A DNA stretch of 9,331 nucleotides, taken from assembly GCA_007135895.1 (NCBI GenBank), contig SLHZ01000051.1, positions 1-9,331 of the forward strand. The letters run 5' to 3'. This DNA is from Balneolales bacterium. GTDB lineage: Bacteria > Bacteroidota > Rhodothermia > Balneolales > Natronogracilivirgulaceae. The notes beneath the pieces are model-generated. The model did no database searches, was not told where the DNA came from, and saw nothing but the letters and a program-made list of their open reading frames with translations. Positions 1 to 6,435 of this stretch are shown one piece after another (the stretch's first letter is position 1; every line of letters begins with the position of its first letter). Made by a program: the position numbers and the translations under genes.

Positions 1-122
1 AGCGTTCATCAAAACTACTGTTCAACCCGGTAAACATTCATCTCTGCATAGCGTGCACCAGAGGATACATTCGTCAACACAAACCGCTCATAAAAAAAGT
101 CTCCGGAGTATATCTTTTTCCG
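1..122. other. Leader region upstream of the small barrel gene
   Basis: No gene is supported here. An open frame on the minus strand crosses it but runs into the start of the plus-strand gene and resembles nothing known. An 8-bp palindrome, CTCCGGAG, lies at 101-108. TATCTTTT at 111-118 resembles the Bacteroidota -7 element TAnnTTTG on the plus strand, but no convincing TTTG -33 element sits 19-21 bases upstream, so a promoter is only a weak suggestion. Confidence 0.3.
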
Positions 123-1031
123 GTGATTCAAGCAAACATGTTTATCTGCCATACTGAAAAACCCGCTAAAGTGCCGGCAAAAGGGCCGGTCCACAGCTTG
201 CTTCGCACCCTGACCGGCTCGTTTATTGCACTCTGTTTTCTGGCTCATACCCCCGGTATATCATGCGCACAGTGGACCATGGGCGGAAGGAATATTGCCA
301 TGGCACGGGTCTCTGCCGCTCTTGCGGGCGACGCATGGGCCATATTCCACAATCCGGCCCTCATCGATCCCGGACATACCCGTCTCGGCCTCTTCACAAT
401 GCGGTATTACGGCCTCAAAGAACTGGAAGACCAGGCACTGGCCATCAGTATCCCCCTGCGATCATCCCCCTCCGATCAGAGCGGATCAGCGGCCGCTGTT
501 GCAGCAGGGATTCATTCTTATGGTTTCAAACTCTACCGGGAAACGCAGATCCGGGCCGGCGGATCCTTCCACTGGAATAGATATAAACTCGGTGTCAATT
601 CCCGTTATGTACACCGCAATATTGACCACTTCGGATCGGGAGGGTTTCTGTTATGGGATGCCGGACTGGGTGCCGAACTCACCCGGGGAGTGATTGCCGG
701 CTTCCGGATCCTCAACATCTTTCATCAAGGTGCGGGCGACAACGCCTGGTTTCCATCCGAAATGGCTCTCGGGATTTCCCGGGAACAAACCCGGCAATGG
801 CTGCTGAGCGCAGAACTGGTCAAGGATGTCATGCATCCCTACTCCTTTCGATTCGGGACCGAATGGAATCTGGCGGACGGCCTGCTGCTCAGAGGAGGAT
901 GGAGTACCCGTCCGTTTACATGGACGACAGGTGCCGGAATCTACTTTTCAAGAATCATGGTGAACTTTGCCGTGGAGCATCATGATGTGCTCGGTTTGAG
1001 CCCCGGCATCGACTGTATCCTCATTTTCTGA
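123..1031 (+). CDS. PorV/PorQ-like outer-membrane beta-barrel protein
   Basis: This is a predicted small outer-membrane barrel of about 300 residues. A hydrophobic signal core (about residues 30-40) ends in a signal peptidase I-type site, SCA|QW (A49/Q50). The mature N-terminus carries GGRNIAMARVSAALAGDAWA followed by NPAL (77-80). This is the 'G..aMg.a..A...d..a.~NPA.l' signature of PorV/PorQ/FadL-like barrels. Alternating amphipathic strands fill the rest, and the chain ends in ILIF with a terminal Phe, as expected of a BAM-recognised C-terminal strand. GISC before the cleavage site lacks the Leu of a lipobox, so a lipoprotein is unlikely. The open frame starts at GTG 123 without a good ribosome site; ATG 138 (residue 6) is an equally plausible start and leaves the signal peptide intact. 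The next plus-strand gene is also an outer-membrane barrel, so the two may work together. The substrate or secretion role is unknown, and no type IX sorting components are visible nearby. Confidence 0.7.
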   Translation: MIQANMFICHTEKPAKVPAKGPVHSLLRTLTGSFIALCFLAHTPGISCAQWTMGGRNIAMARVSAALAGDAWAIFHNPALIDPGHTRLGLFTMRYYGLKELEDQALAISIPLRSSPSDQSGSAAAVAAGIHSYGFKLYRETQIRAGGSFHWNRYKLGVNSRYVHRNIDHFGSGGFLLWDAGLGAELTRGVIAGFRILNIFHQGAGDNAWFPSEMALGISREQTRQWLLSAELVKDVMHPYSFRFGTEWNLADGLLLRGGWSTRPFTWTTGAGIYFSRIMVNFAVEHHDVLGLSPGIDCILIF

Positions 1032-1071
1032 TCCGGAACAGGGCCTTTTTATGCTGAAACAGGACAAATAA

Positions 1072-1150
1072 CAGATTATGACATGACCATCAGGATTGCG
1101 GCAAGAACATCAGGATTATGACATGAACAACAGGATTGCGGCAAGACCAT
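1072..1150. repeat. Two tandem 39/40-bp repeats built from 20-bp half units
   Basis: Copy 1 is 1072-1110 and copy 2 is 1111-1150. They differ by one missing G and a few substitutions. Each copy is itself two related 20-bp halves that share CAGGATT near the start and a GCAAGA/ACATGA-like middle, so the block reads as four degenerate 20-bp units. It lies between the stop of the small barrel gene and the start of the large one. It contains no strong dyad and no convincing open frame. Confidence 0.85.
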
Positions 1151-1206
1151 AATGACGATTTATAACGACGATTTATCGAATGACATTTTTTTGACTGATG
1201 ATTTAT
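1151..1206. repeat. 13-bp tandem repeat ending in GATTTAT
   Basis: Two adjacent 13-mers, AATGACGATTTAT (1151-1163) and AACGACGATTTAT (1164-1176), differ at one base. A third degenerate copy, ACTGATGATTTAT, lies at 1194-1206 after a T-rich stretch. The block follows the 40-bp repeats directly, within 35 bases of the next start codon. TTTTTTTGACT near 1186-1196 could be a -35/-33 element, but no matching -10/-7 element is seen at normal spacing. Confidence 0.7.
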
Positions 1207-1240
1207 TGAGAGATCTGCTGAAAATCACCCCATCATCCAC

Positions 1241-3388
1241 ATGCTGTTCATCATTTTATTTACAATTACAGAGAACCGGAAGATCATCACCGGTCTGAAA
1301 ACTGCCGCTGCAGGCGCTGCAGGTGTCACTCTGCTGATGATCCTGTTGAACACCCCGGCATCCACCGTTATGGCCCGATCAATAACTCCGTCGGACACAT
1401 CGCCGGATCCGGAATGGCGGTCAACAGAGTGGCAAGACTCGCTGACTTACCACCATCCCTACCTCCTTCAGCTTCTTGATGACTACCTTTCCGAAATGGA
1501 AGCAAGTCCGGATGCCGATCCTGATGAGCTGATCTTTGAATATCTTCAAGGACTGCTCCATGGAACCACGCTCCCCGATACGTCGATCATGGCAGGTCCT
1601 GCAGCAACTCTGGAACACCGCATCCGGATCCAGTCCGGTTCACCTTTACCAAACGGTTACCGTTCAGCGAATGAGGACACCCCGCCCCATTATGCAGGCA
1701 CCCCCCTGAGAATCATACACCGTCATGCCATCCATACCCCTGTTTTGTCTGCACACATCCTGCAGGTCAAACTTCCGGGAGAGCCACTGTCCGGACCCGC
1801 CGGTTTTGATTTTACATCCGGTCACCTTGCCCTGCACAATGTGGGGCCACTTCGAAGAATGGTCGCCGGCGATTATTCGCTGAGGTTTGGACAGGGACTG
1901 ATGTTGTGGAGTTCGGGATCTTTCGGAAAGGGCGGTCCGGCACACCGGGCGCCTCTCAGGCAGCCTCATGGACTGCAGCCCTATCAGTCGGCCGGACAAA
2001 CACATTTTTTCAGAGGCATCGGCTCGGAATGGTCCCTCCCTGTTCTCATTCCCCGCCTCAGAAAGAATACCGGATTGATCCTCACACTCTTCTATTCGAA
2101 CAGAAAAAGGTCGGCCGTGCCACTTGAAGGCGACACCATCCGCCCGCCTTCGAATAATCCCTTCCACCGCACCGAAAACGAAATTTCCCGCCGGCACAAC
2201 ACAAAAGAAGAGGTCTCCGGCGCCCATATCCGCCTGCAAAACCGGATCGTGCAGGCAGGTATCGGCACCTATTCATACCGGCTTGACCGCCCGGTCCATC
2301 CCCGTCCCGACAATCCGATGCAGGGACGCCAAAATCAAATAATCGGCGCAGATTTCATCATCCGGCCGGGGAACCTCGTGCTGTTCGGCGAAGGAGCGGC
2401 CCGATTAGACAACTACCAGCCGGAGTGTCGGCATGAGAGTGCCCTTGACAGGCTCCTGACATCTTGCGAAAAGACGGCCTGGTCAGCCGGGATCGCGTTT
2501 CCGCTCAACCGCCAAACCGAAGCTATCTGGGCCATTAGGAGTTGGAGTCCTCACTACTGGTCGGAATATGGCTCAGCCTTCGGGGAAGGAAGCGGATCGC
2601 CTCGCAATCAGCATGGCTGGTATACGGGAATCAGAGTTCGTCCTGACCCGCACCTGATGGTCGAAGCATGGCTGGACCGATTTCGTCACCACGGCGCTTA
2701 CCAAAGTTCCGGTCAGCCGGCAGGCGGTTATGAGTCACTGGTATATACCCGCTATCGCATGCCGTCCGGATCTGACTGGAGCATGCGCCTGCGATATAAA
2801 ACCCGATGGGTAGTACTCGAGGAGGAAGACGCGTTCGGTCGCCGTATCCAGAACCATGACAGCGAATACCGATACGCGCTGCGGCTGCAGTACGACTGGC
2901 CGGCCCGGAGTCCTCTGACCATCCGAACCCGCTGGGACTATGTGCACACTGGCTATGAAGCAGCATCCAGGACGGGGGGAATAGCCCCCGGTTCGCAGGA
3001 GTCCGGTTCGCAGGAACCCGCTTCGCAGAAATCCGGCCCGCAGGGTCAGACACACTTTGGAACCGCACTCAGCCAAACATTGCGCTGGAACCGAAAACAG
3101 ACCATCCGGCTGGATCTCAACTGGATGGTGTTTCACACGACAGACTACCGCGCCAGGATCTACCTGTTCGAACATGACCTGAGCCACTCCCTGTCCTCCA
3201 TCATGGCATACGGAACCGGCCACCGCTCCAACCTCGTGCTGCGCATGCAACCCGCCGCATGGATTCAGGCCGAAATCAAACTGAGCCGCGTCATCTACCA
3301 CGACAGATACGCTATCGGCAGTGGACATGAACAGACAACCGGTCCGGCAAGGACCTACATCGGCTTTCAGATGATAATGCGCCACTGA
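1241..3388 (+). CDS. Large outer-membrane barrel of the helix-hairpin-helix protein family, HHH segment absent
   Basis: A 715-residue envelope protein of unknown function. After a Sec signal core (about 19-40, possible cleavage VMA|RS at 45/46) comes an acidic helical stretch (about 70-107, with DADPDELIFEYLQ). In related proteins of this assemblage that stretch precedes a ComEA-like helix-hairpin-helix pair. Here the chain passes directly to the linker PNGYRS...YAGTPLRI and the barrel. Family-like barrel landmarks are KLPGEPL (177-183), GDYSLRFGQGL (210-220), GSFGKG (226-231) and LQPYQSAGQTHFFRGIG (245-260). The remainder is aromatic-rich beta-strand sequence ending in YIGFQMIMRH. ATG 1241 is the first in-frame start after a stop, but it adds an odd hydrophobic leader, MLFIILFTIT, before the signal core and has no ribosome site, so the true start may be a later non-ATG codon. 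Family assignment rests on remembered motif order. The gene follows another barrel gene by 209 bp and probably shares its compartment. Confidence 0.65.
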   Translation: MLFIILFTITENRKIITGLKTAAAGAAGVTLLMILLNTPASTVMARSITPSDTSPDPEWRSTEWQDSLTYHHPYLLQLLDDYLSEMEASPDADPDELIFEYLQGLLHGTTLPDTSIMAGPAATLEHRIRIQSGSPLPNGYRSANEDTPPHYAGTPLRIIHRHAIHTPVLSAHILQVKLPGEPLSGPAGFDFTSGHLALHNVGPLRRMVAGDYSLRFGQGLMLWSSGSFGKGGPAHRAPLRQPHGLQPYQSAGQTHFFRGIGSEWSLPVLIPRLRKNTGLILTLFYSNRKRSAVPLEGDTIRPPSNNPFHRTENEISRRHNTKEEVSGAHIRLQNRIVQAGIGTYSYRLDRPVHPRPDNPMQGRQNQIIGADFIIRPGNLVLFGEGAARLDNYQPECRHESALDRLLTSCEKTAWSAGIAFPLNRQTEAIWAIRSWSPHYWSEYGSAFGEGSGSPRNQHGWYTGIRVRPDPHLMVEAWLDRFRHHGAYQSSGQPAGGYESLVYTRYRMPSGSDWSMRLRYKTRWVVLEEEDAFGRRIQNHDSEYRYALRLQYDWPARSPLTIRTRWDYVHTGYEAASRTGGIAPGSQESGSQEPASQKSGPQGQTHFGTALSQTLRWNRKQTIRLDLNWMVFHTTDYRARIYLFEHDLSHSLSSIMAYGTGHRSNLVLRMQPAAWIQAEIKLSRVIYHDRYAIGSGHEQTTGPARTYIGFQMIMRH
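2990..3049 (+). repeat. In-frame 15-bp repeat encoding a Ser/Gln-rich loop
   Basis: Four in-frame 15-bp units encode GSQES, GSQEP, ASQKS and GPQGQ (residues 584-603 of the large barrel protein). The first two DNA units are nearly identical and the last is the most worn. The low-complexity polar insert sits between predicted strands, so it is probably an exposed or periplasmic loop that can change length without breaking the frame. Confidence 0.8.
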
Positions 3389-3526
3389 TCAGACCGCCTG
3401 CACGCTGCATTGACAACTTGCCGCCGGCCTGTCGGAAAAAACCGACCTCTGTAATCAATCGGCATACAGATTGACGAGAGCATGCGGCTATTCTTCCGCC
3501 GCACATCAATCAATTTTCTCCGTCCA
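3389..3526. other. Convergent intergenic region with two small hairpins
   Basis: This lies between the stops of the large barrel gene (+) and the antiterminator gene (-). GTCGG/CCGAC (3431-3435 and 3442-3446) flank an A6 loop. TGCGGC/GCCGCA (3483-3488 and 3498-3503) form a 6-bp stem with a 9-base loop. Neither is followed by a T run on either strand, so neither is a canonical intrinsic terminator, although they could impede read-through between the convergent genes. Confidence 0.4.
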
Positions 3527-3541
3527 TCAATCAATTTTCTC
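3504..3541. repeat. 17-bp direct repeat over the antiterminator stop codon
   Basis: CATCAATCAATTTTCTC occurs exactly at 3504-3520 and 3525-3541, a 21-bp period. Read on the minus strand it duplicates the codons for EKID plus the TGA stop of the antiterminator gene. The period is a multiple of three, so the second copy places another TGA in the same frame downstream of the first. Confidence 0.9.
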
Positions 3542-4030
3542 AATATATACGGCCGGTACCTCGACCAGAAGAACATGATGGATATGGTCAAGCTCAATGG
3601 TCACCCGCTTCTTCCCGCGCCAGTTCACCCAGCGCCCCTCATGGCCTTTCAACGGGCCATCGGTCACACGGACAAGATCGCCCCTGGTGAAGCTGGTTTC
3701 GGTGACTTCAAAAGCATCCGGACCAATCAGAATCTTGCGGATCAGCTCGATCTGGTCATCACGTATCGGAGCCGGCTCCCCCTGAAACCTGACAACACGC
3801 GCTACTCCGTCGGTCTGTACCGCCTCGTATATGCCGTTTTTGGGGATGCGAATGAACACATACCCGTTAAAGAGAGGCACCTCCACCTTTTTCTTCCTGT
3901 CACTCCATTGACGCACCACCTTGTGCAACGGAAGCCACGCCTCATATTGCTGCTCGAGCAGTAGCTCTACTACTTTTTTTTCAAATCTCGGACGCGTATA
4001 AAGTGCGTACCATCGGGGTTCATATATCAT
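3527..4030 (-). CDS. UpxY/RfaH-type transcription antiterminator (NusG paralogue)
   Basis: This 167-residue NusG-like protein should bind RNA polymerase and suppress pausing or termination on chosen operons. The N-terminal NGN domain (about 5-100) has RWYALYTRPRFEKKV, QWSDRKKKVEVPLF, NGYVFIRI and the PIRDDQIELIRKIL helix, which is the pattern of UpxY proteins from capsule loci. The C-terminal KOW domain (about 114-167) contains FTRGDLVRVTDGPLKGHEG. The length is normal for the group. The start is ATG 4030 with AGGGAG two bases upstream, which is tighter than usual. The nearest TAnnTTTG element is just upstream. Bacteroides UpxY genes normally head the polysaccharide operon they control. Here nothing follows on the minus strand except a convergent gene, so the protein is an orphan and probably acts in trans. 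The essential NusG usually lies in a secE/rpl cluster, absent here, and the motifs favour UpxY. Confidence 0.87.
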   Translation of the reverse strand: MIYEPRWYALYTRPRFEKKVVELLLEQQYEAWLPLHKVVRQWSDRKKKVEVPLFNGYVFIRIPKNGIYEAVQTDGVARVVRFQGEPAPIRDDQIELIRKILIGPDAFEVTETSFTRGDLVRVTDGPLKGHEGRWVNWRGKKRVTIELDHIHHVLLVEVPAVYIEKID

Positions 4031-4058
4031 AGCTCCCTGACTGTTTGTTCATTTCTGA

Positions 4059-4066
4059 CAAAGATA
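4059..4066 (-). promoter_or_regulatory. Bacteroidota-type -7 element for the antiterminator gene
   Basis: Read on the minus strand, these bases are TATCTTTG, a full match to the TAnnTTTG -7 consensus of Bacteroidota housekeeping sigma factor promoters. They lie 28 bases before the ATG. Transcription would begin near 4052 and leave a leader of about 20 bases. The -33 element is weak: a TTG occurs only 15 bases upstream, closer than the usual 19-21. Confidence 0.5.
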
Positions 4067-4288
4067 GAAAAAATCCAGGCTCAAGGGGAATAAGATCATG
4101 TTTTTTACAGAGAATAAACCCGGCTTTAACCTTTCATATTCCCTGTCTTTGGCGTATCTTACTGGATTATTTACCATGCATAATCCCTCTCAGGCAACTT
4201 CCTGGACAACCTCCTGTAAAGAGTTGGTCCACGGAGTTTCCTGAAATCCGCCTACGTTCACAACAACGCCATCTGAATATTTTGTTCC
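4067..4288. other. Divergent regulatory region before metG
   Basis: No established gene is seen. On the plus strand, weak promoter possibilities for metG are TTTC (4132-4135) with TATCTTAC (4155-4162) at 19-base spacing, or TTGGCG (4149-4154) with TACCAT (4172-4177) at 17-base spacing. Either gives a leader of more than 100 bases. There is no clear Shine-Dalgarno sequence before metG, which is common in this assemblage. A 48-codon open frame at 4098-4244 is discussed under findings. Confidence 0.3.
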
Positions 4289-6337
4289 ATGGGAAAAAGA
4301 ACCCTCGTCACTTCAGCACTTCCCTACGCCAACGGCCCGATCCACCTGGGTCATCTTGCCGGTGCCTATCTGCCCGCAGACTTCTATGTCCGCTTTAAAC
4401 GCATGAAAGGCGATGATATCGTCTTCATCTGCGGATCCGATGAACACGGCGTCCCCATCACCATCGCCGCCGAAAAAGAAGGAGTGACACCCCAGGATAT
4501 CGTCGACCGCTATCACGAACTCAATAAAAAAACCTTTGAGGAGTTCGGAATCACCTTTGACTATTTCGGACGCACCAGCTCCCCCGTCCACCACGAAACC
4601 TCACAGGACTTTTTCCGCGTCTTGCATGAAAAAGGGATTTTCAAAAAGAAAAAAGAGACCCAGCTCTACGACGAAAAAGCAGAGATGTTCCTGCCCGACC
4701 GATATGTCAAGGGAACCTGTCCCCATTGCAGCTATGAAGAGGCCTTCGGAGACCAGTGTGAAAAATGCGGAACCTCCCTCTCCCCCTCCGACCTGATTGA
4801 CCCTCAAAGCATGGTCTCGGGCGAAAAACCCGTCTACCGGGAAACCGAACACTGGTTCCTGCCTCTTGGCGATTTTCAGCCCAAACTCGAACAGTGGATC
4901 CTGGAAAACAGTAACTGGAAACCCAATGTCATGGGACAGATCCGCAGCTGGTTCAAGCAGGGTCTGGGCGACCGCGCCGTCACACGAGACCTGAACTGGG
5001 GAGTTCCCGTTCCACTCGACCATACGGAAGGAAAAGTGCTTTACGTCTGGTTCGACGCACCGATCGGTTACATCTCCGCCACCAGGGAATGGGCAGAGGA
5101 AAAAGGACAGCCCGACCTCTGGAAGCAATACTGGCGGGACAGCGATTCGGATCTGATCCATTTTATCGGCAAAGACAATATCGTCTTCCACTGTATCATG
5201 TTTCCTTCTGTGCTGATGTCCTATGACGGCTACGTTCTGCCAGTAAATGTGCCGGCCAACGAGTTCCTCAACCTTGAAGGCCAGAAACTGTCGACCTCAA
5301 GAGGCTGGGCCGTCTGGCTCCATGAGTACATGAATGATTTCGAACCGGATCTGCTCCGGTATGTTCTGGGAACCGGACTGCCGGAAACAAAAGACGCTGA
5401 CTTCTCCTGGAAGTATTTCCAGGATCACATTAACGGCGAACTGGCCGATATCCTTGGCAACTTCATCTTCCGGACCCTCTCTTTCACACATAATTACTTC
5501 GACGGTAAAGTGCCCGAACCAGGGGAACTGACAGCTGCCGACCAGTCTCTGCTCGGAAAGATCACCATGTTGAAAAAGGAAGTCGACAAGGCCTACGAAA
5601 GCTTCCGGTTCCGTGACGCCATCCAGGCAAGCATGGCCCTGGCCCGGGCAGGCAACAAGTACTTCACCGAAACCGAACCCTGGCATCTGCGTAAAAACAA
5701 CCCGGACCGCTGCGCTGCCGTCCTCTATGTATGCTGCCAGGTCTCAGCAGCCCTCTCCATCTTCTTCGAACCCATCATACCCGATGCCTGCGCAAGACTC
5801 CGCTCCTCGCTCGGTATTAAGGATGCCAAGTGGAGCAGCCTCACCGAAACGATGCTGACGGCCGGACAGACCATCGATAAAGGCGAAATCCTCTTTCGCA
5901 AAATCGAAGATAAAGCCATCACCGCTCAACTCGATAAACTCAGGGAGCAGACCCTCAAAACCGAAAAGGAAGCGGCCGGCACGAAACAGCAACCCGTAAA
6001 GTACGAGCCTTTGAAACAAACCATTACCTTCGACGATTTCCTGAAACTCGACCTGCGGACAGGTGAAATACTGACCGCCGAGAGGGTGCCCCGTTCCGAT
6101 AAACTGCTCAAAGTGACTGTAGATATCGGTCTGGAAAAGCGTACCATCCTCGCCGGCATCGCCAAACAAACCGATCCCGAAACCCTTCCCGGTACCAAAG
6201 TGATCATCGTGGCCAACCTCAAACCCAGGAAAATGATGGGCACCATGAGCGAGGGAATGATTCTCATGGCAGAAAACCCCGACGGAACATTCCGGTTCCT
6301 CTCCGCTGACGCCGAAAATGGCTGTACTGTATCCTGA
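4289..6337 (+). CDS. metG: Methionyl-tRNA synthetase, long form with C-terminal tRNA-binding domain
   Basis: This cytoplasmic class I synthetase charges tRNA-Met with methionine using ATP. The Rossmann catalytic domain begins at the N-terminus with TSALPYANGPIHLGH, where HLGH (19-22) is the HIGH motif. The connective-peptide zinc knuckle keeps four cysteines: CPHC (144-147) and CEKC (157-160). FIGKDN is at 292-297. The second ATP motif is KLSTS (333-337), the variant usual in this subfamily in place of KMSKS. A helical anticodon-binding domain follows (about 390-540, with a WHLRKNNPDR segment). A linker rich in Lys and Glu leads to an EMAPII/Trbp111-like OB-fold tRNA-binding and dimerisation domain (about 580-682: FDDFLKLDLRTGEI, KLLKVTVDIG, LAGIA, VIIVANLKPRKMMG). 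The 682-residue length is normal for this form. The ATG is chosen because MGKRTLVTSALPYANG matches the usual family N-terminus. No key residue is missing. Confidence 0.97.
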   Translation: MGKRTLVTSALPYANGPIHLGHLAGAYLPADFYVRFKRMKGDDIVFICGSDEHGVPITIAAEKEGVTPQDIVDRYHELNKKTFEEFGITFDYFGRTSSPVHHETSQDFFRVLHEKGIFKKKKETQLYDEKAEMFLPDRYVKGTCPHCSYEEAFGDQCEKCGTSLSPSDLIDPQSMVSGEKPVYRETEHWFLPLGDFQPKLEQWILENSNWKPNVMGQIRSWFKQGLGDRAVTRDLNWGVPVPLDHTEGKVLYVWFDAPIGYISATREWAEEKGQPDLWKQYWRDSDSDLIHFIGKDNIVFHCIMFPSVLMSYDGYVLPVNVPANEFLNLEGQKLSTSRGWAVWLHEYMNDFEPDLLRYVLGTGLPETKDADFSWKYFQDHINGELADILGNFIFRTLSFTHNYFDGKVPEPGELTAADQSLLGKITMLKKEVDKAYESFRFRDAIQASMALARAGNKYFTETEPWHLRKNNPDRCAAVLYVCCQVSAALSIFFEPIIPDACARLRSSLGIKDAKWSSLTETMLTAGQTIDKGEILFRKIEDKAITAQLDKLREQTLKTEKEAAGTKQQPVKYEPLKQTITFDDFLKLDLRTGEILTAERVPRSDKLLKVTVDIGLEKRTILAGIAKQTDPETLPGTKVIIVANLKPRKMMGTMSEGMILMAENPDGTFRFLSADAENGCTVS

Positions 6338-6435
6338 CCAAAAGCATGGCATATATGCATTAATCATTGTATATGTAAGAGTTACACATTTTCCGTCTTC
6401 TGCCATGACTGCGAAGCGTCAACCGGAGAAAACAA
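6338..6435 (+). promoter_or_regulatory. Intergenic region with AT-rich palindrome and SNF ribosome site
   Basis: GCATATATGC (6349-6358) is a perfect 10-bp palindrome just after the metG stop. CATATA/TATATG (6350-6355 and 6370-6375) is a wider dyad over the same bases. The region is AT-rich compared with both flanking genes, so an operator or promoter zone is possible. No GC stem with a T run is present, so metG transcription may continue into the symporter gene. GGAG at 6425-6428 sits 7 bases before TTG 6436 and decides that start. Confidence 0.4.

Noticed and set aside
228..270. Lipoprotein signal in the small barrel protein (GISC)
   Set aside because: The -3 position is Gly rather than Leu or a similar residue, and SCA|Q gives a good signal peptidase I site.
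1032..1060. Terminator after the small barrel gene (GGGCCTTTTT)
   Set aside because: The T run is there, but no stable stem precedes it.
2735..3385. 216-codon minus-strand open frame inside the large barrel gene
   Set aside because: The plus-strand frame has a signal peptide and ordered barrel motifs; the minus frame has none and only mirrors its codon pattern.
3431..3446. Intrinsic terminator for the large barrel or antiterminator gene
   Set aside because: The stem is only 5 bp, the A/T run is the loop rather than a tail, and neither strand has a T run after the stem.
3482..3964. 160-codon plus-strand open frame across the antiterminator gene
   Set aside because: It lies almost wholly antisense to a clear NusG-type gene and has no family resemblance; it is a by-product of that gene's codon use.
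5744..6406. 220-codon minus-strand open frame inside metG
   Set aside because: It is antisense to the conserved C-terminal half of methionyl-tRNA synthetase and carries no recognisable motif.
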